Positions 1 through 9,187 of a stretch of 64,000 nt of DNA are shown piece after piece. The stretch is from Rhodoferax sp. (GTDB taxonomy: Bacteria; Pseudomonadota; Gammaproteobacteria; Burkholderiales; Burkholderiaceae_C). The DNA lies in assembly GCA_031291305.1 (NCBI GenBank), contig JARLJH010000023.1, forward strand, positions 1 to 64,000, read 5' to 3'. The position numbers were made by a program, and so were the translations under genes. The notes beneath the pieces are model-generated. The model ran no database searches and was not told the DNA's origin. It saw nothing but the letters and a program-made list of their open reading frames with translations. Numbering within the stretch: position 1 is the stretch's first letter; each line of letters opens with the position of its first letter.

Positions 1-15
1 AAGCAAGGACTCTGC

Positions 16-903
16 ATGCAAGCCGCCAACCCGCGTCGCGGGTACATCCTCGGCCTCAGCGCCTACATCATCTGGGGCCTGTTCCCGATCTACTTCAAAG
101 CCATCGCCGCCGTACCGGCCGTCGAGATCATCATCCACCGCGTGCTCTGGTCCGCCCTGTTCGGCAGCCTCCTGCTGCTGGTCTGGAAACACCCGGGCTG
201 GTGGCGCGAACTGCGCGACAATCCGCGCCGCCTGGCGGTCCTGGCCCTGAGCGGGACCCTGATCGCCGCCAACTGGCTGACCTACGTCTGGTCGGTGAAT
301 AACGGGCGCATGCTCGAAGCCAGCCTGGGCTACTACATCAATCCGCTGGTCAACGTGCTACTGGGTATGCTGTTGTTGGGCGAACGCCTGCGCCGCCTGC
401 AATGGATCGCCGTCGGCCTGGCCGCGCTGGGCGTGGCGCAGCAGGTCTGGCAGGTCGGCAGCCTGCCCTGGGTCTCGCTGGTGCTGGCGTTGACCTTCGG
501 CTTCTACGGGCTGATCCGTAAACAGGCACCGGTCAAGGCCCTGCCGGGGCTGGTGGTGGAAACCTGGATGCTGGTGCCGATCGCCATCGGCTGGCTGTTG
601 CTGAATCCGCTCGCCACCAGCGCCCAGGCCGAATTCTGGAGCACCTCGCAGGCCTGGTGGCTGATCGCCGCCGGCCCGGTCACGCTGATCCCGCTGGTGT
701 GCTTCAACGCGGCGGCGCGTCACCTGCCCTACACCACCCTGGGTTTCCTGCAATACCTGGCACCGACCCTGGTCTTGCTGCTAGCCGTGCTGCTGTACGA
801 CGAACACCTGACCTCCAGCAACCTGGTGGCCTTCCTGTTTATCTGGACCGGATTGGCGGTGTACAGCGTCGATGCCTGGCTCAGCCTGCGCAAGCGCGGC
901 TGA
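16..903 (+). CDS. rarD: RarD-type EamA-family permease
   Basis: A 295-residue inner-membrane protein of the drug/metabolite transporter superfamily. It is almost wholly hydrophobic, with about ten predicted transmembrane helices in two EamA repeats. The N-terminus reads GYILGLSAYIIWGLFPIYFK, typical of RarD (chloramphenicol-sensitivity protein). The transported substrate is not established for the family. It starts at ATG 16, and length and both ends match the family. Codon style is GC-rich and Pseudomonas-like, and the order rarD, ACT protein, glcB is one I recall from Pseudomonas genomes. It therefore belongs with the foreign-looking left end of the window. Confidence 0.9.
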   Translation: MQAANPRRGYILGLSAYIIWGLFPIYFKAIAAVPAVEIIIHRVLWSALFGSLLLLVWKHPGWWRELRDNPRRLAVLALSGTLIAANWLTYVWSVNNGRMLEASLGYYINPLVNVLLGMLLLGERLRRLQWIAVGLAALGVAQQVWQVGSLPWVSLVLALTFGFYGLIRKQAPVKALPGLVVETWMLVPIAIGWLLLNPLATSAQAEFWSTSQAWWLIAAGPVTLIPLVCFNAAARHLPYTTLGFLQYLAPTLVLLLAVLLYDEHLTSSNLVAFLFIWTGLAVYSVDAWLSLRKRG

Positions 904-916
904 TCAAAAAGCACAC

Positions 917-957
917 AAAAGCCTGCATGCCTTGCTGCACTTGGGCTGCAGGCTTCT
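917..957 (-). terminator. Hairpin between convergent rarD and gcvR-like gene
   Basis: A perfect 9-bp inverted repeat, AAGCCTGCA (919-927) with TGCAGGCTT (947-955), has a 19-nt loop. On the minus strand the second arm runs into TTTTGTGTGCTTTTT, a terminator-like T-rich tail. On the plus strand no T-run follows. It lies just after the rarD stop and 160 bp beyond the gcvR-like stop, so it may serve either gene. Confidence 0.4.
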
Positions 958-1119
958 ACCCCAAGGTTATCCACAAGCCGGTCCACGGCGTTTGTGCACA
1001 AGCCCTTGAAACTGCTCGTTTTTTGCTCAAGTCCTGGAAAGCCCCGGCCGGCCTGGCCGGGCGCCGGCTCTCCCCAGGTTATCCACAGGCCCGTCCCCGT
1101 TAAAACTGGATAACCCGCC

Positions 1120-1641
1120 TCACTCTTCGTCGCTGCGCAACATCAACTCCACCATCAGCTCATCGGCCAGGGTTTCCAGGCACGACTGCAAGGCTTCCAG
1201 CGGCAGCTCCAGGGGCACCGCCAGGATCGCCTCGGCATGGAACAGCAGGTCGCCGCTCATGGGCGCGGGGCTCACGTCGGTCACCAGTTGCTCCAGGTTG
1301 ATCCCCTGTTCGGCCAGCAAACGGGTGATGTCCCGCACAATGCCCGGACGATCATTGCCCACCAGCTCCATCGCGATGGGTTTCCACTGGCCGGGGGTTT
1401 CGCCGCTACCGGGAATCACCTGGATCTGGATACCCTGGCTGGCGAGTGCCTGGAGCGCCTTGATCAACGCATCATGGGCCTGGGTCGGCGCCTCGACCCG
1501 GACAATCCCGACAAACTGCCCGGCCAGGCCCGACATGCGGCTTTCCAGCCAGTTGCCGCCGTGCTCGGCGATACACAGGGCAATCTGTTCGACTTGGCCG
1601 GCCTTGTCGGGTGCGAATACAGTCAGTACGAGATGGTCCAC
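1120..1641 (-). CDS. GcvR-like tandem ACT-domain regulator
   Basis: A 173-residue cytoplasmic protein with two ACT domains: about residues 3-75 (LVLTVFAPDKAGQVEQIALC) and 90-165 (MELVGNDRPGIVRDITRLL). This is the architecture of the glycine-cleavage repressor GcvR, which in E. coli binds glycine and antagonises GcvA. No DNA-binding domain is present. The start codon is GTG at 1641, preceded by AGAGGG at good spacing. It diverges from glcB across 420 bp. The orthologous pair occurs in Pseudomonas, so a role linked to glycine/glyoxylate control of glcB is an inference from position only. Confidence 0.8.
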   Translation of the reverse strand: MDHLVLTVFAPDKAGQVEQIALCIAEHGGNWLESRMSGLAGQFVGIVRVEAPTQAHDALIKALQALASQGIQIQVIPGSGETPGQWKPIAMELVGNDRPGIVRDITRLLAEQGINLEQLVTDVSPAPMSGDLLFHAEAILAVPLELPLEALQSCLETLADELMVELMLRSDEE

Positions 1642-1864
1642 GGGATAGCCCTCTGGTTGGTTGATCCAGTATAGGCACTACCATTGCCGAGCGCCGTGCG
1701 GCCGGGCGTGACAAACCCACCGACAAAAATCGTGTACGATTTTTATATTTATCTGGAACAATTCATATATTTCTTGAGAACATCAAGGCCCGCGACATGA
1801 CCAGACAGAACCCTCTGGTCGCGAAACGACGTATTTAGTCTAATTTTCACAAGCGCAATGCATC

Positions 1865-1892
1865 ATGTAGTATGCGCCAGCACGCACTACAT
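1865..1892. promoter_or_regulatory. Inverted repeat upstream of glcB
   Basis: ATGTAGT (1865-1871) is answered by ACTACAT (1886-1892). An inner GCG/CGC pairing allows a longer hairpin with a 2-nt bulge. It sits about 170 bp before the glcB ATG in the 420-bp divergent gcvR-like/glcB region. It could be an operator for a dimeric regulator. The rest of this intergenic stretch is AT-rich near 1735-1775 (likely promoter of the gcvR-like gene) and shows no gene. Confidence 0.35.
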
Positions 1893-2061
1893 AATGTCGC
1901 AACGATGTCTGCCCGAGTGCCTGCGAAAGCACGCCAAGCCCTGCCCGCTAGCGTTGGCGGGGCTCGCCCAGCCGCCTGCAAGGGCATGTTCTGGTACTGT
2001 GTTTAGAGAAGCGCGCAAGGCTTTAAATAGAAGTGAATAGCTGAGCAGAGTGAGGCAAGCA

Positions 2062-4233
2062 ATGACTGAACACGTTCAAGTCGGTGGCCTTAAGGTCGCC
2101 AAAGTCCTGTTCGACTTCGTGAACCACGAAGCCATTCCCGGTACCGGCCTGACCGCCGACCAGTTCTGGGCCGGTGCCGACAAGGTCATCCACGACCTGG
2201 CGCCGAAGAACCGAGCCCTACTCGCCAAACGCGATGATTTCCAGGCGCGCATCGACGCCTGGCACCAGTCCCGGGCCGGTCAGGCCCACGACGCCGTGGC
2301 TTACAAAGCCTTCCTGCAAGACATTGGTTACCTGCTGCCAGAAGCGGCGGATTTCCAAGCCACTACCCAGAATGTCGACGACGAGATCGCCCGCATGGCC
2401 GGCCCGCAGCTGGTGGTGCCGGTAATGAACGCGCGTTTCGCCCTCAACGCCTCGAACGCCCGCTGGGGCTCGCTGTATGACGCGCTCTATGGCACCGATG
2501 CCATCAGCGAAGCCGACGGCGCGGAAAAAGGCAAAGGCTACAACAAGGTCCGTGGCGACAAGGTCATCGCCTTCGCCCGCACCTTCCTCGATGAAGCCGT
2601 GCCCCTGGTCGCCGGCTCCCACGCCGACTCGGTGGGCTACAAGATTGTCGACGGCAAGCTGGTGGTCAGCCTCAAGGGCGGCACCAACAGCGGCCTGCGC
2701 AACGACGCCCAGCTGATCGGTTTCCAGGGAGAGGCCGCGGCCCCTGCCGCGATCCTGCTGAAGAACCACGGCCTGCACTTCGAAATCCAGATCGACGCCG
2801 GCAGCCCGGTCGGCCAGACCGACGCCGCCGGCGTCAAGGACCTGCTGATGGAAGCGGCCCTGACCACCATCATGGACTGCGAAGACTCGGTCGCCGCCGT
2901 CGATGCCGATGACAAGGTGGTGATCTACCGCAACTGGCTCGGCCTGATGAAGGGCGACCTGGCGGAACAGGTCGCCAAGGGCGGCACCACCTTCACCCGC
3001 ACGATGAACGCCGACCGCACCTACACCGCCGTCGACGGCAGCGAACTGAGCCTGCACGGTCGCTCACTGCTGTTCGTGCGCAACGTCGGTCACCTGATGA
3101 CCATCGACGCGATCCTCGACAGCCACGGCAACGAAGTCCCCGAAGGCATCCTCGACGGCCTGCTCACCAGCCTCGCGGCGATCCACAGCCTCAACGGCAA
3201 CAGCGTGCGCAAGAACAGCCGCACCGGCTCGGTCTATATCGTCAAGCCGAAGATGCACGGCCCGGAAGAAGCCGCGTTCACCAACGAGCTGTTCGGCCGT
3301 ATCGAAGAAGTCCTGAACCTGCCGCGCAACACCCTGAAAGTCGGGATCATGGACGAGGAGCGGCGTACCACCGTCAATCTGAAAGCCTGCATCAAGGCCG
3401 CCAGCGAGCGTGTGGTGTTCATCAACACCGGCTTCCTCGACCGTACCGGCGACGAGATCCACACCTCCATGGAGGCCGGCGCGATGGTGCGCAAGGCGGC
3501 CATGAAGACGGAGAAATGGATCGGCGCCTATGAGAACTGGAACGTCGATATCGGTTTGAGCACCGGCCTGCAAGGTCGCGCCCAGATCGGCAAGGGCATG
3601 TGGGCCATGCCCGACCTGATGGCGGCGATGCTTGAACAGAAGATCGCCCACCCGCTGGCCGGCGCCAACACCGCCTGGGTCCCGTCGCCCACCGCGGCCG
3701 CGTTGCATGCGCTGCATTACCACAAGGTCGACGTGTTCGCCCGCCAGGCCGAACTGGCCAAGCGCGCGCGGGCTTCGCTCGACGATATCCTGACCATCCC
3801 GTTGGCGAGCAATACCGACTGGTCGGCCGAGGACATCCGCAACGAACTGGACAACAACGCCCAGGGCATCCTCGGCTACGTGGTGCGCTGGATCGACCAG
3901 GGTGTCGGTTGCTCGAAGGTGCCGGACATCCATGATGTCGGCCTGATGGAAGACCGCGCCACCCTGCGCATTTCCAGCCAGCACATGGCCAACTGGCTGC
4001 ACCACGGTGTCGTCACTGAGGCGCAAGTCAAAGCCACCTTCGAACGCATGGCCGCCGTGGTGGACGCGCAAAACGCTGGTGACCCGCTGTACAAGCCGAT
4101 GGCAGGGCACTTTGACACGTCGATGGCGTACCAGGCGGCTTGTGATCTGGTGTTCAAGGGCTTGGCACAGCCCAGTGGCTATACCGAGCCGCTGTTGCAT
4201 GGCTGGCGCTTGAAGGTGAAGGCTGCGGGTTGA
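2062..4233 (+). CDS. glcB: Malate synthase G (mosaic 3' end)
   Basis: Condenses glyoxylate and acetyl-CoA to malate (glyoxylate/glycolate metabolism). It has 723 residues, the normal length for the G isoform. Family segments are visible: [18 protein letters not shown] (metal/acid cluster), [15 protein letters not shown] (conserved Arg) and [20 protein letters not shown] near the catalytic Asp. Start ATG 2062 follows GAGG at about 7 nt; the in-frame GTG at 2050 is less likely. Up to about residue 655 the protein reads like Pseudomonas GlcB. From [10 protein letters not shown] to the stop, and through the downstream repeat, it matches the Comamonadaceae-type fragment at 8630-8992. The gene looks intact but recombinant. 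Confidence 0.95.
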   Translation: MTEHVQVGGLKVAKVLFDFVNHEAIPGTGLTADQFWAGADKVIHDLAPKNRALLAKRDDFQARIDAWHQSRAGQAHDAVAYKAFLQDIGYLLPEAADFQATTQNVDDEIARMAGPQLVVPVMNARFALNASNARWGSLYDALYGTDAISEADGAEKGKGYNKVRGDKVIAFARTFLDEAVPLVAGSHADSVGYKIVDGKLVVSLKGGTNSGLRNDAQLIGFQGEAAAPAAILLKNHGLHFEIQIDAGSPVGQTDAAGVKDLLMEAALTTIMDCEDSVAAVDADDKVVIYRNWLGLMKGDLAEQVAKGGTTFTRTMNADRTYTAVDGSELSLHGRSLLFVRNVGHLMTIDAILDSHGNEVPEGILDGLLTSLAAIHSLNGNSVRKNSRTGSVYIVKPKMHGPEEAAFTNELFGRIEEVLNLPRNTLKVGIMDEERRTTVNLKACIKAASERVVFINTGFLDRTGDEIHTSMEAGAMVRKAAMKTEKWIGAYENWNVDIGLSTGLQGRAQIGKGMWAMPDLMAAMLEQKIAHPLAGANTAWVPSPTAAALHALHYHKVDVFARQAELAKRARASLDDILTIPLASNTDWSAEDIRNELDNNAQGILGYVVRWIDQGVGCSKVPDIHDVGLMEDRATLRISSQHMANWLHHGVVTEAQVKATFERMAAVVDAQNAGDPLYKPMAGHFDTSMAYQAACDLVFKGLAQPSGYTEPLLHGWRLKVKAAG

Positions 4234-4307
4234 TGGCTTGATGTGCAGATTGCTATCAAAGTAATATCTGCTTGCCCAGGTAATTACTGGGCCAGAGCCT
4301 GATTTTT
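3870..4307 (+). repeat. Left copy of glcB-3' direct repeat
   Basis: The last ~360 bp of glcB plus ~70 bp downstream recur in direct orientation at about 8630-9066. The two copies agree at most positions but are clearly diverged: many third-position differences in the first half, closer agreement after about 4020. Together they bracket the 1399-residue gene. They are too diverged for a fresh tandem duplication and look like homologues from two related lineages. Confidence 0.85.
4252..4307 (+). repeat. Dispersed palindromic element, copy 1
   Basis: AT-rich left flank with GCTAT, then CTGCTTGCCCAGG, a hairpin GCCCAG (4274-4279)/CTGGGC (4287-4292), and a right flank GCCAGAGCCTGATTTTT. Shares flank and stem layout with the copies at 9011, 11863, 40130, 47649 and 53181 and with those inside genes. 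It lies directly after glcB. Confidence 0.7.
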
Positions 4308-4329
4308 CTTGTAAGTTTGTAAGTCTTGG

Positions 4330-4357
4330 AAACGGCATCAGCGGATGCCGTTTCTTT
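4330..4357. terminator. Hairpin between convergent glcB and Avs-like gene
   Basis: Perfect 10-bp stem AAACGGCATC (4330-4339) / GATGCCGTTT (4344-4353) with a 4-nt loop, followed on the plus strand by a short T-rich tract. It sits 10-40 bp from the stop of the minus-strand gene. It is suitable as a bidirectional terminator, with weak U-tracts on both sides. Confidence 0.65.
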
Positions 4358-4366
4358 GTCAATTAA

Positions 4367-7300
4367 TCAACTCTCAAATTTCTCCGGCTCATCATATTTG
4401 TTGACTGTGTGTCCACCTGTAATGTGCCCGTGTCCATCCATAACGTAGACCGCGCTTTGAACTGAAATTCCTCCAACATGTGCCGACCCGTTCCATGCTG
4501 ACTTTTCAGCAAGCAACGCCCACACCAACGCATAGCTTTGTGCTTCCATGTACTGGAGCATTGCAGTTTGATTAACCATCAGCATCCTTCCACCTGACGA
4601 GGAACTTCTGAAGATGCACCGCCCATCCCTGCCATGAATTTCCATTGCACCGTTTGATGTCAATCTCGGCGCGGAAAGCGCGCCACCCAGTACGGCCCCA
4701 AGTTCACGGTGCAATGTCGGAGCTGGTAACAGCACGTGTTTTGACTCATTGGAAACTTCACACACGGGCAAAAAGAAACGCTGCCTCAGTTCACTCACCC
4801 ACGTTTCGTTGCGTCGACAACTTTCATCAATCTCAGCAAACGCAGGATGCCATGGATACTCTGATATCCAACACTGATGCACTTCAGGCACCTCACAACC
4901 GTCGCCAAAGAAGTCTTTGCCACGAAGGACTTTCAGTTTTTTTGAGAGCTGTGATTTTGGAATCAAAAAAACACGCACATCAATCCACTGCGACATCTGC
5001 GCCGCCTTGAATCGTTCTACCCCAAATCCAGGCTCTTCGTCGAAAGTGAGGTGCGCTTTCAACACAATCCATTTCTGCTGCTTATGCTCCACTGTGAGGT
5101 ATGGCTCGAACAACGAAAAAGCAGAACTCACCCAATTTTGCTTTTCTGCAATACAGTCCAGCGCTAAAACAGGGTTTGGAATATCCCACCATGATGGAGG
5201 GCCATCTTCTTGGTCTGGCAATGTTTCCCGTGGGCCAAGCGCTGCGCCGGGGTCGTAATCTCTGGCGTGCAACTCCCATGCGCCACGAAGCGGGCGGCTG
5301 GCTTCATTCCACTCCTGAAATAGCAGAGCGTCTGACAGATGCCCCAGGTATTCGTGCAATCCGATCCATTGGTATTTCTTGGAAATACGCTCGATTTTTT
5401 TGCTGTCTCGCCCGCGCCCGGAATAGCCCAAACCACGTTCAAAATCGGCATAGCGATCAGGTGTCCAGCCGAGTTCGATGATGCATTGCCATATATAGCG
5501 CCGGGCAAATCGCGCATCGTGCTCATGACCGCCCCGTCCGAGTCCGAAGGTTTTCGAGTCAGCTCGTTCATCGTCCACAAAGTGGTGAACCGCAGACCCC
5601 ATCACGTAACGCCCGAAGTCGCCATAGTGGCCCATCTCCTCTGGTACAAGAGAACTTGAAATCGACCCGTATGCACGGTCAGCGTCATACACCTGAACCT
5701 GCTCCTCAGTCCAGACGACTGGCTTTGACTTGTGGATGCCCTTTTCCGACACGCCGACATGTATGGAAGGCAGTGCACCCGTTGCACACGCATGTCGAAC
5801 AATGAATGCTGCGTACTCGCGCTGCAGAATATGTGGAGCGACCTCGTTTTGTTGCCAAAATCGACTCAGGACAAATTCCGAAACTTCCTTTGCTTCCAGA
5901 GAACCGAGGTACGGAAGCACGCCACACATGACGGCCAGCAACCGCTCCTTGACGTAGGGGTCATTGACTTCCCAGAAAGCTTCAAGCAACCGCACGCAAA
6001 CTGCACCAGACCGGCTTGCAACCAGTATTCTGATGGCGATATCGGTCGCCCTGTCTCGCAATTCTCGATTAGGTGAGCTTGTCAGCCACAACAACACAGT
6101 TGCAGCAAGGCGTACTTGTTCATCTGACGCCTTACCTGCTGATGCGTCCGCCCAGTAAAGAAATGGCGCGACGATGCTCTCTCCAGTTTGATCTGTTGAG
6201 CTCTCCAGTGCGAGGGGAACTGTCCAGCTTAATTCGCGTTGCGGAAGCTCCAATTTGAGCAAGTGACGATGCAAAAAATCTGCATTCAAAGGATGCGCCG
6301 GGACACATGAGAATTGAAGCACTCGCACCCAAACCGTGCGCTGATAGCTCTGGTTATTGGCCCACAAGGCAAAGAGACGAACAATTTTGGTGTCGTCGTG
6401 CTCAAGAATCCGCCACGCAAGCGCATCCAGCCATGCAGACCAGAACTTCCCCTTGGCTTGCGATCGCGCCCATTCGTCATGAATCAACGATGCAATTGGA
6501 CACTCGACCAACTCAAGCCCGACGGCATCCGGCAGCAATAGCGCATACGCAAACAGCTGGGGTTCCGCAGCCCAATCCAGCTGTCCATAGACAACGAGGT
6601 TTGGCAAGATGCTCGAATGCCAATACGCCAGCCACTTTTCTTTTGTCAAGAAATTTTCTAATGCGACTTGAGCAATCCGAACGTCGCTAAACCGCTCATA
6701 TTGCAGGCGAACTTGTGTCCCATCCTCTGCTTCTATCTCCTGCAATAACCCCTCAGAATTCAGGTGACGGTACAAAGATTGGGAAGCCGTTGGGACGGCA
6801 AAGTGTCTTAGACAAATTGCTTCAACCTCAGCTGCACGCATCCGTCTTGCGTCTGATGTCGCAAGCGTCGAGATAATTTCGGCGACCGCACGTTGAGTTG
6901 CGGTACATGGACAGTCAATTCGTGTTTCAATTTCCTCTGCAATGCGTGCTTCCCACGCGGTCAATACACCAACGAAGGAAACGGGACCAAGTGGCAAGGT
7001 TCTACCTCGGTAGGCTTCACACAGTGTCTTGAGAAATAGCGGGTTTTGAAACTCCGCATTCAATGTCGGGAACTGATGGCTGGTGACCTTATAGCCATCA
7101 AAGTAGGCTGTCACAGCGGCATGAAATTCGAGATCGAACCCATGATGCTTGATCTGGAGAGCATCGCTCAAAAGCACCGGCGGGATGGATGAATCAAGAC
7201 AGTCGGAACGACAAGACACCAGCAATCTGATGCCAGCAAACTCCTTCACCAATGCGACGAATGGTGGTAACTCCCGTCGCCACAAGCCACGTTGTGGCGA

Positions 7301-8566
7301 CTCATTGATCGCATCAACCATCAATATGCACGCATTCCCCGTGATGGCCGCCTGCATCGACAGGCAGGCCAACAAGTCTCGCATTGACCCGTTCCAGTCT
7401 ACGAGCGCCGGAATCTGACCACCCAGCACATCTTGAGAGGCGAAGCGCTCGCCAACCACCAATAAACATGCGCGGCCTTCGGCCAAAGTCGATCTCGCCA
7501 AACTGGCCAAGAGATGACTTTTACCGCTTCCAGCCTCCCCAGTCAGAACCCAAACAGATTGCTGTTTGGCGTTGCTAAATTTTTTGACACCTTCCAGAAT
7601 TTCTTCCGTCTGGTGTAGCGCCTTATCCAACTTCGAGTTGCGGCGAAAGTCGTAAATTGCATTCCCATCTTCCTCCCCAGGCGCACCCATCGGAAACAAG
7701 CGGTTAAGAAACTTTTCAGTCTCATTTGACAAGGTGGTAAGCGCTTTAATCAAGTCGTCGCCTTGCTCAACGAGACTTCCTCCCTGAAGCGCTTTCAACA
7801 TCGCGTCGTGCGTCTGTTGAAGCAACGATAGAGATTCTGATCGCTTCAGCTTTGACATCTCTCCTGGCAGATTTTCAAAAACATGCCGCCACGCGATGAC
7901 CAGCTTGGAGCAGGCCTGACGATGACCAGCCCGAGCCTTTTCTGAAGCTGTCCAAAACCCGAGCGCGACTTCAGCTGACGTGTTCTGATGGAGTTGTGGC
8001 GTATACCGATCATGCAGCTGCTCTATCGCTACTTCTGTCTGCCTTGCCACCCAATCCAGAGAGAATTGTGGGTAAGAAAACCAATAGGTCAGGATGTGAC
8101 CGGCCTCGGGTTTTAGTAAGTACCTTAGGAGCTCGGAATATCCAACCCAGTCGACTACCAACGCCGAATTGAGTGCATGCCAGCTCGCCACAAGCGCGGT
8201 CCACTTTTTGAGTTGCCCCGGAGTTCGATCCAACGGCACGCAGACGAAATAGCGTGTCAATTCGGGATGTTTGTCGATGGCCGTTTTGACAGATTCATCG
8301 ACCTGCCGCCATTGCGTTGCATCCAACTTTGTAAAGAACTTCGATTGGAGACCGACATGTTGACCCGGCACCGTAAATGCAATCGACTCCACCCCGCCAT
8401 CACCGCCACGCCCCTCGATTCGATCAAGTCGTTGGAGCCTCTCGCCAACCATCATTGGCAAAAGTTGCACGGAAAGCTCTTCGAATCCCTTGTCCTGCTT
8501 GCCTTCCAGAGTTCGAATTTCTGAAAATTTGATATTGGGTTTGATGGCCGCGTTGCTTCTTTTCAC
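4367..8566 (-). CDS. Avs-like STAND NTPase with N-terminal nuclease
   Basis: A 1399-residue cytoplasmic protein. Residues ~25-110 look like a PD-(D/E)XK/Mrr-type nuclease: helix [11 protein letters not shown], then GGDGGVES (Asp56) and LQSKFF (Gln75, Lys77), a QxK variant. Residues ~310-470 form a P-loop NTPase: Walker [12 protein letters not shown] (343-353), Walker [11 protein letters not shown] (414-423) and sensor LLVSCRS (448-454). About 900 helical residues follow, as in a STAND sensor region, with [11 protein letters not shown]. Nuclease + STAND ATPase + long sensor is the plan of Avs (AVAST) antiphage proteins, which bind phage proteins and activate the nuclease. The exact Avs type is not assigned. 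The gene is alone, AT-richer than its neighbours, and flanked by the glcB-3' repeats. Defence function is inferred. Confidence 0.65.
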   Translation of the reverse strand: MKRSNAAIKPNIKFSEIRTLEGKQDKGFEELSVQLLPMMVGERLQRLDRIEGRGGDGGVESIAFTVPGQHVGLQSKFFTKLDATQWRQVDESVKTAIDKHPELTRYFVCVPLDRTPGQLKKWTALVASWHALNSALVVDWVGYSELLRYLLKPEAGHILTYWFSYPQFSLDWVARQTEVAIEQLHDRYTPQLHQNTSAEVALGFWTASEKARAGHRQACSKLVIAWRHVFENLPGEMSKLKRSESLSLLQQTHDAMLKALQGGSLVEQGDDLIKALTTLSNETEKFLNRLFPMGAPGEEDGNAIYDFRRNSKLDKALHQTEEILEGVKKFSNAKQQSVWVLTGEAGSGKSHLLASLARSTLAEGRACLLVVGERFASQDVLGGQIPALVDWNGSMRDLLACLSMQAAITGNACILMVDAINESPQRGLWRRELPPFVALVKEFAGIRLLVSCRSDCLDSSIPPVLLSDALQIKHHGFDLEFHAAVTAYFDGYKVTSHQFPTLNAEFQNPLFLKTLCEAYRGRTLPLGPVSFVGVLTAWEARIAEEIETRIDCPCTATQRAVAEIISTLATSDARRMRAAEVEAICLRHFAVPTASQSLYRHLNSEGLLQEIEAEDGTQVRLQYERFSDVRIAQVALENFLTKEKWLAYWHSSILPNLVVYGQLDWAAEPQLFAYALLLPDAVGLELVECPIASLIHDEWARSQAKGKFWSAWLDALAWRILEHDDTKIVRLFALWANNQSYQRTVWVRVLQFSCVPAHPLNADFLHRHLLKLELPQRELSWTVPLALESSTDQTGESIVAPFLYWADASAGKASDEQVRLAATVLLWLTSSPNRELRDRATDIAIRILVASRSGAVCVRLLEAFWEVNDPYVKERLLAVMCGVLPYLGSLEAKEVSEFVLSRFWQQNEVAPHILQREYAAFIVRHACATGALPSIHVGVSEKGIHKSKPVVWTEEQVQVYDADRAYGSISSSLVPEEMGHYGDFGRYVMGSAVHHFVDDERADSKTFGLGRGGHEHDARFARRYIWQCIIELGWTPDRYADFERGLGYSGRGRDSKKIERISKKYQWIGLHEYLGHLSDALLFQEWNEASRPLRGAWELHARDYDPGAALGPRETLPDQEDGPPSWWDIPNPVLALDCIAEKQNWVSSAFSLFEPYLTVEHKQQKWIVLKAHLTFDEEPGFGVERFKAAQMSQWIDVRVFLIPKSQLSKKLKVLRGKDFFGDGCEVPEVHQCWISEYPWHPAFAEIDESCRRNETWVSELRQRFFLPVCEVSNESKHVLLPAPTLHRELGAVLGGALSAPRLTSNGAMEIHGRDGRCIFRSSSSGGRMLMVNQTAMLQYMEAQSYALVWALLAEKSAWNGSAHVGGISVQSAVYVMDGHGHITGGHTVNKYDEPEKFES

Positions 8567-8629
8567 TGGCGATCCCTTTTCTTGATTTGTTGGTTTTCGG
8601 ATGCTACTCGCTCAGGCTCTCAAAGAGTT

Positions 8630-8992
8630 CTGCGCTACGTGGTGCGCTGGGTTGCCCAAGGTGTGGGCTGCTCCAAGGTGCCCGACATCCACAACATCGG
8701 CCTGACGGAAGACCGCGCCACGCTGCGCATCTCCAGCCAGCACATGGCCAACTGGCTGCACTATGGTGTGGTCACCTTGCCCCAAGTCAAAGCCACCTTC
8801 GAGCGCATGGCTGCTGTGGTGGATGCGCAAAACGCCGGTGACCCGCTCTACAAGCCGATGGCTGGGCACTTTGACACGTCCATGGCGTACCAGGCAGCTT
8901 GTGATCTGGTGTTCAAGGGACTGGCGCAACCCAGCAGCTATACCGAGCCGCTGCTGCATGGGTGGCGGTTGAAGGTGAAGGCGGTGGGTTGA
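8630..8992 (+). pseudogene. glcB 3' fragment (about 120 C-terminal codons)
   Basis: Encodes the malate synthase G C-terminus from [20 protein letters not shown] to the stop, aligning with 3870-4233 of the intact gene. Upstream of about 8630 the reading frame continues into unrelated sequence before the Avs-like gene, so the first ~600 codons are missing. It has no plausible start or function. It is entirely Comamonadaceae-like and abuts the next native gene, so it probably marks the resident glcB locus left by the recombination that brought in 1-8.6 kb. Confidence 0.9.
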
Positions 8993-9010
8993 TGGCCTGA
9001 TGTGCAAATT

Positions 9011-9066
9011 GCTATAAAAATGATATCTTCTTGCCCAGGTAATTGCTGGGCTACAGGCCAACTTTC
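9011..9066 (+). repeat. Dispersed palindromic element, copy 2
   Basis: GCTATAAAAATGATATCTTC, then TTGCCCAGG, hairpin GCCCAG (9033-9038)/CTGGGC (9046-9051), then CTACAGGCCAACTTT. Nearly collinear with copy 1 because both follow a glcB 3' end. It forms the right edge of the direct repeat. Confidence 0.7.
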
Positions 9067-9187
9067 CTCACAAACTCCGACACCACCACAGTCCGCTCCC
9101 GGTTTGACCACACAAGGCAGCGATGCGGCATTCATGGTGCGCGAGAATCAAACCCTCACCCACCACCCGCACCAGCGCACCTCCGAG

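Noticed and set aside
3064-4362. Long minus-strand open frame (432 codons) opposite glcB
   Set aside because: It is a GC-rich antisense shadow of an unmistakable malate synthase, low-complexity His/Arg/Gly composition and no motif.
4234-8630. Integrase, transposase or tRNA attachment site for the inserted gene
   Set aside because: None found on either strand; the borders are explained by glcB homology instead.
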